Below, one piece after another: positions 47,669 through 60,061 of a DNA stretch of 64,000 bases (position 1 is its first letter; each line of letters opens with the position of its first letter). Source of the DNA: Quillaja saponaria (lineage: Eukaryota > Streptophyta > Magnoliopsida > Fabales > Quillajaceae); assembly GCA_029379385.1 (NCBI GenBank), contig CM055605.1:12125001-12189000 (forward strand). Reading direction: 5' to 3'. Made by a program: the position numbers and the translations under genes. The notes below the pieces were generated by a model that was not told where the DNA came from, searched no databases, and saw only the letters and a list, made by a program, of their open reading frames with translations.

Positions 47669-47858
47669 GAATGACTAAAAGAATTCTAGGAATTCTACTA
47701 ATAAGAAATTTTAGAAGATCAAAATTCGTTAAGAATATCCTCCCCTCCCCTATTGCTTTTGTGCTGAAAAGGTGTAAAGAGATATGTCTTACCCTAAAAT
47801 TATGGCTCCTAATAATCCGAAAAACGGTTGACCCTTAATTTCTCTTAGTTATTGAAAT

Positions 47859-48296
47859 TTGAATAATCCCTTAAATGTTCTTCAACTATTATGCTGCAAA
47901 ACTTATCCCACAAGACATCCTACATGTCTAGTTCTTAGTGGTCCGATCATCATGATCAGTATGTTTCGTAAGAATGGAATTAATATAAAAAGGAGTATAA
48001 TACCCATGTCTTTTACATTACTCTTTTGTATCCTTCTTCCTTCGACAACTCCATTTCCAATTTCCAATTCATTAGTCCCAAAAAATCTTCGCCAAATTTC
48101 CATGGCTTCCTCAAAATCTTCTATGAAAAGTTCCAGCATTAACCAGATCAGCACTATTCCTGTCCTCTCAGCCGAATATCAGGACCCTGTTCTTCGTATC
48201 AGTGGTTTGCATGAGACTCAGGTAAATTCTTCTTTTCGGCCTGGATCTTGTTGGCCCCGAAATCATTGCTCAGATAATTGTGGAACAGCAGGTTGA
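47859..48296 (+). CDS. Open frame of unknown function, possibly an exon of a small secreted protein
   Basis: The frame is 145 codons. A second ATG at 48006 gives a 96-residue product that begins MSFTLLFCILLPSTT, a plausible signal sequence. It continues with a serine-rich stretch, then LSAEYQDPVLRISGLHETQ, and ends with a short cysteine-containing tail (CWPRNHCSDNC). A CAG/GTAAAT donor-like site at 48221-48222, after HETQ, suggests the real exon may end there, and the cysteine tail may be intron read-through. I found no second exon. I do not recognise it. It lies in a gap between transposons, and the base composition is less AT-biased than its surroundings. It may be a gene, a captured gene fragment or chance. 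Confidence 0.3.
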   Translation: MNNPLNVLQLLCCKTYPTRHPTCLVLSGPIIMISMFRKNGINIKRSIIPMSFTLLFCILLPSTTPFPISNSLVPKNLRQISMASSKSSMKSSSINQISTIPVLSAEYQDPVLRISGLHETQVNSSFRPGSCWPRNHCSDNCGTAG

Positions 48297-49162
48297 GGTC
48301 AAGCTGACCACATGAACCAAGGCTTACATGAACTATTGTTCTATTTTAATAAAAATAATATAAATGAAATTTATTGGGTGATTTATTGAAATCATAAATT
48401 ACTGGAAGTTTCAAATTTTATATATGTTGACTTGTAGGGTTTAAAATTCAGTAAAAACTAGTTTATGACTATTGAATTGTTTCAAATCAGTTTTGATCTT
48501 GTAATTTAATCTCTTAATTTGCTATTCATTTCAATTTTCAAATTGAATTTGTTTCAATCATTATTTTCATGTAAAAGTTACAAAACTCTACACTTTATCT
48601 ACGATTGGAATAAAACTTTGACATTTCTCTTTCAATTCCATCTTTATTATTCTACTAATATTTGGACAAGGAAATATGTAAACTAGGCTATGATTATTGC
48701 CCACTATTTAAGCCTTAATTTACTCTGTAAATTTTATTTGATTATCTTGGTTGTAGGTTACTATCATGTAGCCTATATATAGGCATTCTCCCATGTAACA
48801 AAGAATCAATTCAATCAGATCAATATATACTTTCGATACAATTTAATTTAGTATCTGAGCGTTGGTCTCCTGAAGTTTTCCCTCAGGGCTACTGCCAATG
48901 CTAACACTTGCTAATATACTTCAAGCATCCAATCATATTCTAAGTAATTAACTTAGAAAATAGCAAAAAGCCAAAAATTCATCAAAAAACTCAAGAATCA
49001 TCATTTTCCACAAAAAATCTTTACTTTCAACCACATCAATTAGAAAACCAAGGCTAATATGAGCATATTCATCACGTTCTACATCAATGAGTAAGTTTTA
49101 AAGCCTATTTTGAGCAGATCCATCACAATCTACATCGATGGAAAAATAAATCCTAAGCTTAG

Positions 49163-51761
49163 TGTCACACTTTCACACGAAAGTATGAATGGCTGAGGAA
49201 TGAATAACCAAACATCTGTAGCCCTAATTTCAAATCATAGAAACTCATATGACATTTGACTAAACTAGAGATTTAAAAAAAAAAAAAATTAGAAATCACA
49301 ACTATATACAAATGCTCATTTAATGGAATGTATAACAAATGTAACTGGAAATTTTGCTAGAGGTTCCCCTGTAAAGTGGAACATGTCCAAAATACAAACA
49401 TAGTATACCTGGTTACACACGACCTGTCAACAAAAACAATAATATTTTCAAGGAGCTCCGCTCCATTTTACACCATAAACAATAACAATTAAACTACTAC
49501 ACAAGACAAAATCTGACACCCAAAGCCCTAATGTGATTACAAACTTCATCTCTTGGCTTCAAGTAGGTGATCTCGATTACATACCTTGTCGTAATGCAAT
49601 TAACAAGTCAAGTGTCCATTGGTGACATCTGATGAGATCCTGATACTAACAAAAAACATAAACATGCAAGAGGTGAGTCACAAAAACTCAGTGAATGAAA
49701 AACGTATCCAAACGGTACTAACATCAATCTATACATAAATAAAACACATAGGTCAAATAATTTTAGGGGTAATATAAATTTCAAAACAATTCAATTTCAT
49801 ACGTACATAACTATATATAAAAAAGACAGTAAATTCAAACAAATACAATTTAAAACCCTGTAAACTTATAATTAATCAAATCATCACAAAGGATCAATTG
49901 GAGTAACTCAGCACCCACACACCTAATACACATCCTCCTTGGGTCATTTTACACCAAGAACAAATATAATCTCCTCATATAACCTCCCCAGGGACTAAGT
50001 TACTCGAATATTTTTAATCAAATCAAGTTATCCTAGGTGCACTCGAATTCTAATTCAAACAAAAATTAGTTTCATTGGCTCTTATCAAACACAAACAAAG
50101 TCACACATCAAACACAATACAATTAATATGAGAACATCAACAATATAGCATTTAATCAATTAATTCAATTATAGTACTAAACATTCACCTTGAAACTATA
50201 TAAACATATTCATCGAAACAATTAATCACAGTACACTAGCAACCAATGAGTAACATATTCCACTTACAAAGTTTATGGATTCGATAAGTCGTTCCTTCTT
50301 GAATTTAATGGTGGCAGTTGATCACCCACCTGTTCCAAAACTAAAAAATCATGATTTCAAGCATTGTTTAGTTTTTTTAATTTCCATAATTATAATTCTC
50401 TAATTATCATAACCTACATATGTCAATTTCCAACCATTTACTAAAAGTTAATTTCTCTTAGGCATTCTATTGAATACATTGAAGGCATAATTAATTCCAT
50501 ATATTCTTTTATAACTAATCCCTCATTGGCATTTTAACAAACACCTTAAAGGCATTATTTTATTCTAGTTCATGTGTATATATATTCACACATATATATA
50601 TACCTTAATGGAATCAACACAATTCCATCAATTCAACATTACTCATATTCTAATTATTAAATTCAAGTTAAAGTAATTATCCTAACTTTCATCAAGAACT
50701 TGAACTATACCATTAATTCAACTACTTACATATTCCAATTCCAAGACATACTTTCCCACTAGTCATGTAACCACCCCATATATTCTTGCTCCTAACCTAT
50801 TTTTTATTCACAACTTCTTTAATCCCTTAGCCTAATTCATTAAATCACCAACACATTAAAAAGAGCTAAGTTACAGGAACTACCACAAAATAAAGAGGAG
50901 TCTTGCTGCACTCCTAAATTATCCTCATGACTGGACAAGGAGATTGCTTACTAGCCCTCCAAAACATCAAGAAATCACCCCTTAACACAAGCCTTAGTGA
51001 CTGGCCAAGGGTGCAGACGTGAAGGAAGTTAGCTGCTGCCTTTATTCCCTGCCAACCGTGAAGTCTTCAGCTACTTAGGTCGAGAAGAAGGCTACACACA
51101 ACAAGGGCTGGCTGCTATAAAGGAGCAAAATAGGGCAGTTGCTCCTTTGGGCTGTCTTTATCGAAGAAGCACGACAACAAGACAAGAGAAAGGAAAACAA
51201 GGCACGGCTACTTGAACATAATTAGCTGTTGTCCCTGCTGTCCCATAAGCTTTCACGAAAGCTTGGCTTAAGGAGGGTTGAAACCACGATGAAGGCAACT
51301 ATAACACCAAAACAAAATGGCCAGCCTCACAATTTCAAGTGGATGTCTATAGGTGCTCAGCCAGTTGCTAGTGAAAGACATATACAACACATGGTAAAGG
51401 CAAGAGCAAACAAGGATTTTTGGCTGCCAAGAGGAACAACTGCACGGCAGCAAGGAAGGTTTATCATGGCTAGAGCAGGGGAAGGGAAAGAAAACATAAC
51501 AAGATGATGCAAAACAGAACAAAAGAGTCGGCCAAAGTGAGAAAATAAAAGGGAAAATAAAAAAGAAAATAAAGTGACTAAGATTAATGGCAAACAAATT
51601 TAATTAAAGTTGTGGTGTATATATGATCTTGGTTTATATATTTATATAGATACATATATGTGTTTATTAAATTTAGCTTGCTTTGTTTATCATTTTATTC
51701 CCCTTATAATAACAACTTACATACAGCAAATTCACGTACACTAAAATACTAGGTTATGACA
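49163..51761 (+). repeat. Large solo LTR b
   Basis: It begins TGTCACACTTTCACACG and ends GGTTATGACA, flanked by CTTAG (49158-49162) and CTTGG (51762-51766), a 5-base duplication with one change. It splits the first internal region of the miniature LTR chain, whose repeat resumes at TTTCCATGACC. It is 2599 bases, related to solo LTRs a and c, without internal coding sequence. The frames at 51229-51597 on both strands have no support. Confidence 0.75.
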
Positions 51762-51920
51762 CTTGGTTTCCATGACCAATCTGAGAAGATCCACCACGAT
51801 TCACATTGATAAGTAGGTTTCTAAGGCCAATCCAAGTAAATCCATCATGATCTGCATCGATAAGAAAAGACTTGCTATGCTTTGTTTTGAAAATCTACCA
51901 CTATGAGTTTAAAGGGGTAG

Positions 51921-52164
51921 TTAAAGTAAATTAGTTCATAATTATTGTCCATTTCTTAGGCCCTAATTTACTCTATAATTGTTATGTGATTAGTTAGCTC
52001 GGCTCACATATTCATCCATAATTCAAGGCTATGTTAGTTCCTTAATTATTTTCCATTATCATGCATGTCAACTCTAGTGTAACCTAAATACAAGGATTCT
52101 CTCATAAAAAAACAAGAAATTCAATTAAATTAATGTACACTAGTACTTCTTATTCAAATTAACA
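51921..52164 (+). repeat. LTR of the miniature chain, best-preserved junction
   Basis: It ends AAATTAACA and is followed directly by TGGTATCAAAGG (52165-52176), a primer-binding site close to the initiator methionine tRNA complement. It is preceded by the purine-rich AAAGGGGTAG. It serves both as right LTR of one unit and left LTR of the next. Confidence 0.65.
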
Positions 52165-52586
52165 TGGTATCAAAGGTTAAGCCTTCTAAAGTTTTCCCTT
52201 AGGGTGGCCGTTTTTCCCTTTTAGCAATAGCATCCAACCCTGTCAATTACTAAACTCTCACTCAAGCATCAAGTGTAATACTCTCAGGTAGTTAACTTTG
52301 AAAATCACAAAAAGTAAAAAATAAATAAATAAAAAAAATAATAATAATAACCCACTGCAAAACTCAATAATCATTGCTTTCTACCATAAATCTCTATTTT
52401 TTGCAGCACAAATTTGAAAACGAAGTCCAATTTAAGCAGTTTCGTCAAGATCTGCATTGATGACAAATGGCTTTCTAGACTTGGTTTCTAAGGCCAATCC
52501 TAGCAAATCTATCACGATCTACATCGATGACAAAAGACTTCCTACCCTTGATTTTCAAACTTAATCACCTTGAATTTGAGGGGGAG

Positions 52587-52810
52587 TCAGGAGTAAGTTA
52601 GGCCTTATTTATTACCCACTATTTAGGACCTAATTGTGTAATTTTTATAAGATTAGTTAGGTCTACTCTTATATTTTGACTTAATTCTAGTCCATGTTAG
52701 TTTCTTAGTTGTAGTGGAACCGATTTGGATAAACTAGGAGCATGACATGACTATCATCATGTAGGTAAACTCTCATCTAATCTATGTATAGGCCTTCCTT
52801 TATGTAACAA
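52587..52810 (+). repeat. LTR of the miniature chain after a clear purine tract
   Basis: TTTGAGGGGGAG (about 52575-52586) directly precedes it, the best polypurine tract of the family. A 35-base insertion or divergence lies near 52712-52746. It ends near TATGTAACAA. Confidence 0.6.
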
Positions 52811-53459
52811 ATAAGAGTAATATCTTTTACTTATCATTTTTCCAAATACATGGAAGTGTTTGTTTATTTGTTTGTTGTTTGTTATAAAGGAAAATAAGAA
52901 ATACGTTTAACTTACTCACTTAAAAGTGTTGTTTGTTTTGATTTTATTGAACTTGCTTACTTCCTATTATGTGATTATCAACTCTTAAGATGATGACAAT
53001 GTTGAAGCCAATGATGATGCACATTTTGGTGACGGTTGATTATCTCGTGTACTTTTTTTGAAGATTTTGTTCGAATTTATAGTTTTCTTTGTATTTTGAT
53101 ACTTTAGTTATGATTATGAAGTTTTATAACTTAGATTTGTGGAGTTGTTGTGGTAACTTATGAGCAACTTGTCAAGTTTGATAGTTTGCAATGGATTTCA
53201 CAATTTTATAATTTGGTGAATAGTTGTGTTGATTTGATGAATTGATTGAATGATTTGATGAATTTCTTGGATGATTTGGTTATAACCTATTAATGTAACA
53301 GATTTATTAAATTAAGTAGGACAAAAAATTTGAAAATGAAATTGAGATATAGTAGTTTATCCAAGATGACCTAAACCATCCCTAAATAAATATCTACAAT
53401 GGTCAAAATGCTTAAATTGAAAAGTTATCCGAGACGGCCTTTCTCATTATGTGAGACGG

Positions 53460-55299
53460 TGTAACACCTTATACTCCTAAGCTTCCTTGTATTGTCAAAT
53501 TGAATAAGATTACCATGTAATCTACTCCTAACCAGTCTCAAAAGATTAGAACATTACTAGAGCTTTGCTCTAATGAAATAACATTTTTTTTTATTGGTAC
53601 ATTGCTTCAACTAATACAAAAATAAGATGTAACACCATTTCAATGTTCTTCTAGTTGCTTGGTTTATACTCAGTGAAGCGAGTATATAATTCTCTAAAAA
53701 TTAACTTATACAAAAGTTGTTAAGTCTATCTAGTTTCTATCAATTTTAGCCACAAAGGTTACCAAGTTTCATTAAGTAAATTGTATACAAAGACTTAACC
53801 AAAAAGAAAAAATACATTCTTATTTCTGAAAAGTTGGTTGGGTCAAGTCCACTGCAATTTATACCAACTACCTACATACTTTATATAACATAACACTTCT
53901 CAAATGCTACGAAACATGCATGGTTCATTCTTGAAGTTCAAATACAAAACATAGTACATAACATATACAAGTTGTCTTCTTGGCCATCTATACAATATCT
54001 ATAAGTTATCCCTAGCACTTGCTCACTTCCTAGTAGCTGTCTATGCACACAATTAATTTGGGAACACAATTAAAATAGAAAATAAGACACAAATCTTAGC
54101 ATATGAGTTTCAAGTTTAAAATAGTTTAGTCAAAAGCAGCTAAGTATTCTAGTTTTGCATTTTAGTGAAAATAAGCATGTAAGCTTTTCATTGCTGCAAG
54201 TTACTCTTAATTTTCCCTCACACTTGATCATAATGTATAATTGGCCAATTTTGGAAAGCATACATCTATAGGACTTCACTTTAGTAGGCATTTTGTGTAG
54301 CACTCATCTACATAACTTATTTTCAGTAGGCATATGTGTCGTAACTATACAATCATACAACCATAAAGGCAATATCAATTCAAGCAACTTTGATGGCCAA
54401 TTCTGCTTTTAACCAACAGAGAATAACACATGCACTTCATGCCTAATATCATTTCAGTTGTAAAATAGGATTCACATGCAGAAAATATGCTAAAGATAAT
54501 AAAACATCATATACCTTTCACTGGTTACAACTGGCACTACTTGTGCTTCATTCTATTTTTCTTTAACCTACTTCCCTTCCAACGTTTTGCTGGCTCCATA
54601 ACTAAGTTCCAACAGCACAACAACACACAACAATTCAGACAGTAGCCAACTCTTAGCCTAGAAATTAGCTTAGCACTTAGCCAGCAACATAAAATCCAAC
54701 ATCAAGCCTAGGTCAGTCAAGCTTTTTGAAGTATTTGGAGAACTTCTCTCTCGATGTTTCTCACTCAAGAAATAGAGAAGAAGAAGAGAATGGGAGACAT
54801 AGTTTCCTTTCTGAACATAGGCTATAGTTTCCAGCAACTACTTAATGCTTAGTCTATAATTCTGCCACTCATCAGCTTAAGTGACTGTTGCTTACCCACT
54901 AACCATGTTAGATTGACACCAAGCTACTTAGCTACTAATCTTGGGGCAATTGTTTCTTAACGGCCCAATTCCTTCTAATTCTTACACTAGCATGCATACT
55001 TATTTATCCTTCAATGATGTCCGTGAGGTAATTTAACATTCAAGAATTAGTTCTCAACCAAATATCATGTAATACACATGCATAATTATTTAAGCATACT
55101 AAACCTTGGGAGAAGTATGTTAAGGTACTTCATACTCAATTTTTATGCATATGCAACATGTAGTTCAAGTTTAAGCATTTCTTATCATCATAATGCATGC
55201 CTTTAATAGTTCTAAATGTCATGCAACACAAAACACAATAAAAATGACACAACAAGATAGTCTTGTGTTTGACAACAGTTAGGAACCTTGGTTGTTATA
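53460..55299 (+). repeat. Probable solo LTR d (1.84 kb)
   Basis: It begins TGTAACACCTTATACTCC and ends GGTTGTTATA, with GACGG (53455-53459) and GACGA (55300-55304) on either side, a 5-base duplication with one change. The ends resemble those of solo LTRs a to c, but the body is different, so it is another family. It interrupts sequence rich in GAGACGG-like words (53430-53459 and 55300-55470), itself of unknown origin. Confidence 0.5.
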
Positions 55300-56025
55300 G
55301 ACGACCCTAGAATTGTCTTGCATAAACAAAAATTGTCACCAATAATTTAAGGAATAATGGGACAGACCATCTCAGATAGTAATTATCTGTGACACCCTCT
55401 CTGATATGATTATCAATGATGAAATTATTTAAGACGGCTCATCTAAGAAGGGGGATTGTCTCAGATAAGTACTTTTCATGTAATTGGAGATAGTTCTAGG
55501 CTATTTTATTTTCTTAACTATAGGTTACTATCATGTAGGTCAATTATCATATAGCCGATATATAGGCCTTCTCCCACGTAACAACAATCAATCCAATCAA
55601 ATCAATATATTTTTTTGATTCAACTTCACTTAGTATTAGGGCTTACATCCCTAAAGTTTTCCCTTAGGGTTGCTACCTCTCCTTCAAGCATGCAATATCA
55701 TATTGTTAGTAGTTAACCTAGAAAATGCAAAAAGCCAAAAAACTCACTAGAAAACTCAAGAATTATCATTGTCAACCACAAATCTCTACCTTTTACTGCA
55801 CTAATTAGAAAACCAAGGTCAATCAAAACAGATCCTTTATGATCTTCATCAATGAGTAGGTTTCCAAGCCAATTGAGCAGATTTGTCATGATTTGCATCA
55901 ATGTTTCAAACGATTGGTTTCCAAGGCCAATCCAAGCAGATCCATCATAATCTGCATCGAAAACAAAGGAAGTCCTACGCTTGGTTTCTAAACTGAACCA
56001 CCTAGAGTTTGAGGAGGGAGAAAAG

Positions 56026-56264
56026 TTTGAGTAAATTCAGCCATGATTATTGCCCACTATTTAGGACCTATTTTACTATGTAATTGTTATGTGATTAATT
56101 ATGTCAATTTTGATATTTAGGCTTAATTCTACGCTATGTAAGTTTCTTAATTGTAGGCCACTATCATGTAAATCATCTCTCATATAGCCTATATATACGC
56201 ATTCTCCCATGCAACAAAAAATCAATCCAATCAAATTAATATACGCTTTTGATTCAACTTAACT
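56026..56264 (+). repeat. LTR of the miniature chain with intact primer site
   Basis: It is followed by TGATATCAGAGC (56265-56276), one base different from the standard initiator methionine tRNA complement, and then by the internal region beginning TTAGATCTCC. It is preceded by GAGGAGGGAGAAAAG. Confidence 0.65.
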
Positions 56265-56945
56265 TGATATCAGAGCTTAGATCTCCTAAAATTTTCCCTT
56301 ATGGTTGCTGTCCTTCCCCTTTAGTGGCTTGCCCTAACCATATGATTTGCTAATCATTCCTTCAAACATCCAATAATATATTTTCAATAGGTAATTTAGA
56401 AAATTAAAAAAAAAATCCAAAAATCCATCTAAAAAACTCAAGAACCATTGTTGTCCACAAATCTCTACCTTTTTACGGCATTAATCAAAAACCCAAGGCT
56501 AATTCGAGCAAATCCATCATGATCTGCATCACTAACAAAGGACTTACTACGTTTGGTTTTCAAGGCCAATCCGAGCAAATCCATCATAATCTTCATTGAA
56601 GAGTAGGTTTCCAAGTCCAATCCTAACAAATTTATCATGATCTACATCAATGACAAAAGACTTCCTATGCTTAGTTTTCAAACTCAATCACCTTGAGTTT
56701 GAGGTGAAGAGTCCAAGTAAATTAGACTATGATTATTGCCCACTGTTTAGACCCTAATTTACTATATAATTGTTATGTCATTATCTAGGTCAGCTGTCAT
56801 ATTTAGAATTAATTCTAGGCTATGTAAATTTCTTAATTATAGGTAACTATCTTGTAGGTCAACTTTCATGTAACATATATATAGACCTTCCCTCGTATAA
56901 TAAACAATCAATTGGATATTTTTTAGTCAACTCAACTAGTTTACT

Positions 56946-58185
56946 CTGACTGAAATGAATAGATATAGTTGTCCATTTAATTAAAACAATCACATCTAAC
57001 AACAATGCATGCGTGCAAGTGTCTAAAAAACCTTTATCTTCAAACACCAATTTCAGGCCATGGCCGCAACTGCATCATAGGACCCACATCACCTTTCATT
57101 TTATACAACTAAATGCTTTTATAGTAAAAATCACAATGAGGTTTCCTTTATTTAATAGCAAAAAGCCCAACTTTTATAATTGTGTTGGTGTAAGATATTT
57201 TTGTTAATGATTTAATTGTTAAGACAATGGTTATGTGCACAAAACAAATTTGCTCCGTCTTTGATAATTTTTCCCAAATTTGCTCATAATAGTGATATAT
57301 AATATGCATTTGGAGGTTGGAATAAACATTATATGATCAACATTTGAGACTTATGAACAAAAATAATTTTAAGACTAAATTATACTTTTCATTCTTATAC
57401 TTTAACTGAAAATTTAAATTAATTGTTATATTTTAAAAGGTTAAAATATCATCTCTATAATATCAAAAACAACATAATGTGGTCTATATCATCGTCTCAT
57501 ATCACTATTATAATGGAAGATGATAGTTAATAACATGCCTAAGCAGAATCTGATGTGATATATAATATAGCCAGATAAACGAATTAGAGTGAGTGTCACG
57601 TGTTTTGTGTAATAAAAATATAAAATAAAATCTCATCTCTTATATTATTAAAAAGATAAAAAACATTTTAAAATTTGTTACAAGAAATTATATTTTAAAA
57701 TTATAAGAAAAACTAAAACCTTTTTTTCTCTCCATCCACCTTCCCTTGTCTCTCCACCACTCACCACACCTTCCCTTCCTCTCTCCACGAATCCAGAACA
57801 CCTCTCCTCTTTGTCCGTCCAAAAATCTACCATCTTCCTACTTCGTCCTCCTTTCTCCATTCAACAACCAAATTCAAGCAATCTAAATGTTCATTAATCA
57901 ATATTTTTAATTTACTTTTTATATATTTGTTTGTTTCCTTGAGAAAATGGTGAAGATAGGTATTCTTGAGTTATTAAATGTTGAGAACCAATTCCAGCAG
58001 ATCTGTTAAATTTAGTGTTGATTTTTTTAGAAAAATGCAAATAGTTAGAGGTTATGGGAGATGGTAAGAGTGGTGGTGGATGATGATTATGGGATGTGGG
58101 TCGTGGGTGATGGTTAGTGTTAAATGGGGAGTGATGGTTGGAGACTAATTTTAGGTGAAAGAGAAAGGGGGTGGAGGTTGAAATA
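56946..58185. other. Gene-free stretch
   Basis: Only short frames are present. The region at 57715-57860 is pyrimidine-rich (TCTCCATCCACC-like). No gene, RNA or transposon end was recognised. Confidence 0.5.
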
Positions 58186-58188
58186 TTA

Positions 58189-58626
58189 GGGTGCAAACGC
58201 TTCGTGCTTGAGCCAGACTCATTAGTTTTTAGTAGAGTTTGAACTCAGCTTGAGTTCATTAAAAATTTGTAAGCTTAAACTCGTTAAGTGATCACGAGCT
58301 TAAATCTAAATTCAGACTCTACTGAAATCATGAACCTAAATCGTATTTTTATAATTTAAAATTATAGTATAAACTAGTATGATAAGTATTTATTTAATAA
58401 TCCTCCTTAAATAATTTTTAAAATAAATATTTATCTTATATTATATACACATATATTAACGAGTAGTATTCCTAAGCTTAAAAGCCGAGTTTTGTAAATT
58501 TTAAACTCGGCTTGTTTTGTAAATAAGCCCTAAAATAAAGCTCGATTTCGGTTCCTTTAGAAAATGAACTGAGCTCGAGTGAGCCTTAACGAGCTTGTTC
58601 ACGAACGACTCTGTTCATTTGCACCC
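58189..58626. mobile_element. TTA-flanked miniature inverted-repeat element
   Basis: GGGTGCAAACG at the left and GGGTGCAAATG (reverse complement of the right end) are inverted copies, flanked by TTA at 58186-58188 and 58627-58629. At 438 bases with no coding frame, it fits a PIF/Harbinger-type miniature element. Inner words such as CTCGAGTGAGCC and AACGAGCTTGTTCACGAAC are typical of a widespread plant repeat type. Confidence 0.65.
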
Positions 58627-58629
58627 TTA

Positions 58630-60011
58630 AGTGGAATGAATAAAGATGAAGAAAAATGATTAATTTTCGAATCTTCTATGCACCAAAACAGAGTTTTTTA
58701 TTTTTTATTTTCATAGTACAAATATTTTTACAAAGTTATTTAATTGTTTGACATATGCCATGTGTCAAGAAGTGTCAATCTTCACTCATCAATCTTGACA
58801 CGTAATGGGAAGTGATGATAAAAATCACATTACATAATTTTTAAAATTATAAAAATAATATTATGACTTTTTAAAATAATATAGTAGCTAAAGTAAACTT
58901 TCAGTTCAATGAGAAAATATCACAACTAGTGGAGGCTAAGAATGATAATGGAAGGGAGAAGAAGATAGGAATTGTATTGATAATTAGACTACAACTCCAT
59001 TGACAATGTTTGCGGCTGTCTTTTTGGAATTACCTTTTACAAAGACTTCTGAATTTCTTCCCCCCAAATTTGTATTTTATTTTATAAATGGGCTATATAT
59101 GAAACTGTTAGCTCCATATATACTCGTTTTTTACTAATAAAAATAAATCATATTAATATTTACTTTTTTTCTCAAGGAGAGGATGATGCACATGGAAAAA
59201 CTCTATAACCCACGAGCGATAATACAACGTCTACAAGAATAATATTATGTCCATACATCGGCCTTGCAAGTTGCAATGAATGTCATGCTTAAATATCTTA
59301 GACTAGGTAATCCTTGTACAACTTTCTATGTTGTCTCTTCTTAAAGCCTTATACATTGGTATATTTCTTTTCTTACTTGGATGCAAAGTCAGTCACGCTT
59401 GGTGCCTAGAATTATACTATTTTAGGCTCTTAACTCAACTTGGGCATTGCTTAGCAAATGCCTAAAATAAATAAAATATAAAATATAACCCTAATAGTTG
59501 GCCACCTAATAGTCAAACAAATCTATTTCTTTATGAGGTTAAAATCTTCTTAGAAGTTAGAAAATAGAGTAAAAATTTTATAAATTTTTTAACCTTCACA
59601 TGATCGATTGTTTTTTACTGGATCAAATAAGTGAATTAATCAAGATTTATGAAAACTAATCCAAAGAGTACCTTATAGCTAAACCAAATAAATAATAAAA
59701 TATTTAATTCTAATGAACAGTTTTATTTTAAAAAATATATATATATATTAATTTGGCGGCGAATAGAAGAATCCAACCATTCATATTGAAGGGAACAAAT
59801 AGCAACTTGGCCATTTCTAAGTAGTAATGATAACAAGGATATACAAGACATATCAACATCAAAAGCAACACTGTCATCAAAGAGCAACTTGGCTAAAGAG
59901 AATCAAACATCTGCTTGTCAAAATAGATGGGAACAATGACTTTAGATACAGTCAATTTCTTGAAGGCAGCCACCAACCAATATCTAATTGAGAATACACG
60001 CATCCCAACTG
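58630..60011. other. Upstream region of the receptor kinase gene
   Basis: No other gene is seen. The last few hundred bases probably contain the promoter. An in-frame ATG at 59927 extends the receptor frame upstream but is judged not to be the start. Confidence 0.45.
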
Positions 60012-60020
60012 TATATATAT
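60012..60020 (+). promoter_or_regulatory. Probable TATA box of the receptor kinase gene
   Basis: TATATATAT lies about 42-50 bases before the ATG at 60062. Transcription starting about 30 bases after it would exclude the ATG at 59927 and leave a very short leader. It may be a chance AT run. Confidence 0.35.
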
Positions 60021-60061
60021 TAGCTCAAAAACACCAGCAGAAACATGAGATTACTACAGAT

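Larger units (their letters stand above)
48677..56945 (+). repeat. Chain of miniature LTR elements (TRIM-like) with shared LTRs
   Basis: LTR-like blocks of about 180-250 bases occur at about 48677-48848, 51921-52164, 52587-52810, 55495-55631, 56026-56264 and 56712-56945, all in the same direction. Short internal regions with a primer-binding-like site at the left and a purine tract at the right alternate with them. The first internal region is split by solo LTR b. Between the third and fourth LTRs lies 2.7 kb that includes solo LTR d. The result is two runs of LTR-internal-LTR-internal-LTR. No protein is encoded. The same family is present at 4738-5640. Confidence 0.65.

Noticed and set aside
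51229..51597. Overlapping frames on both strands
   Set aside because: Both are inside solo LTR b, and overlapping open frames on two strands point to chance.
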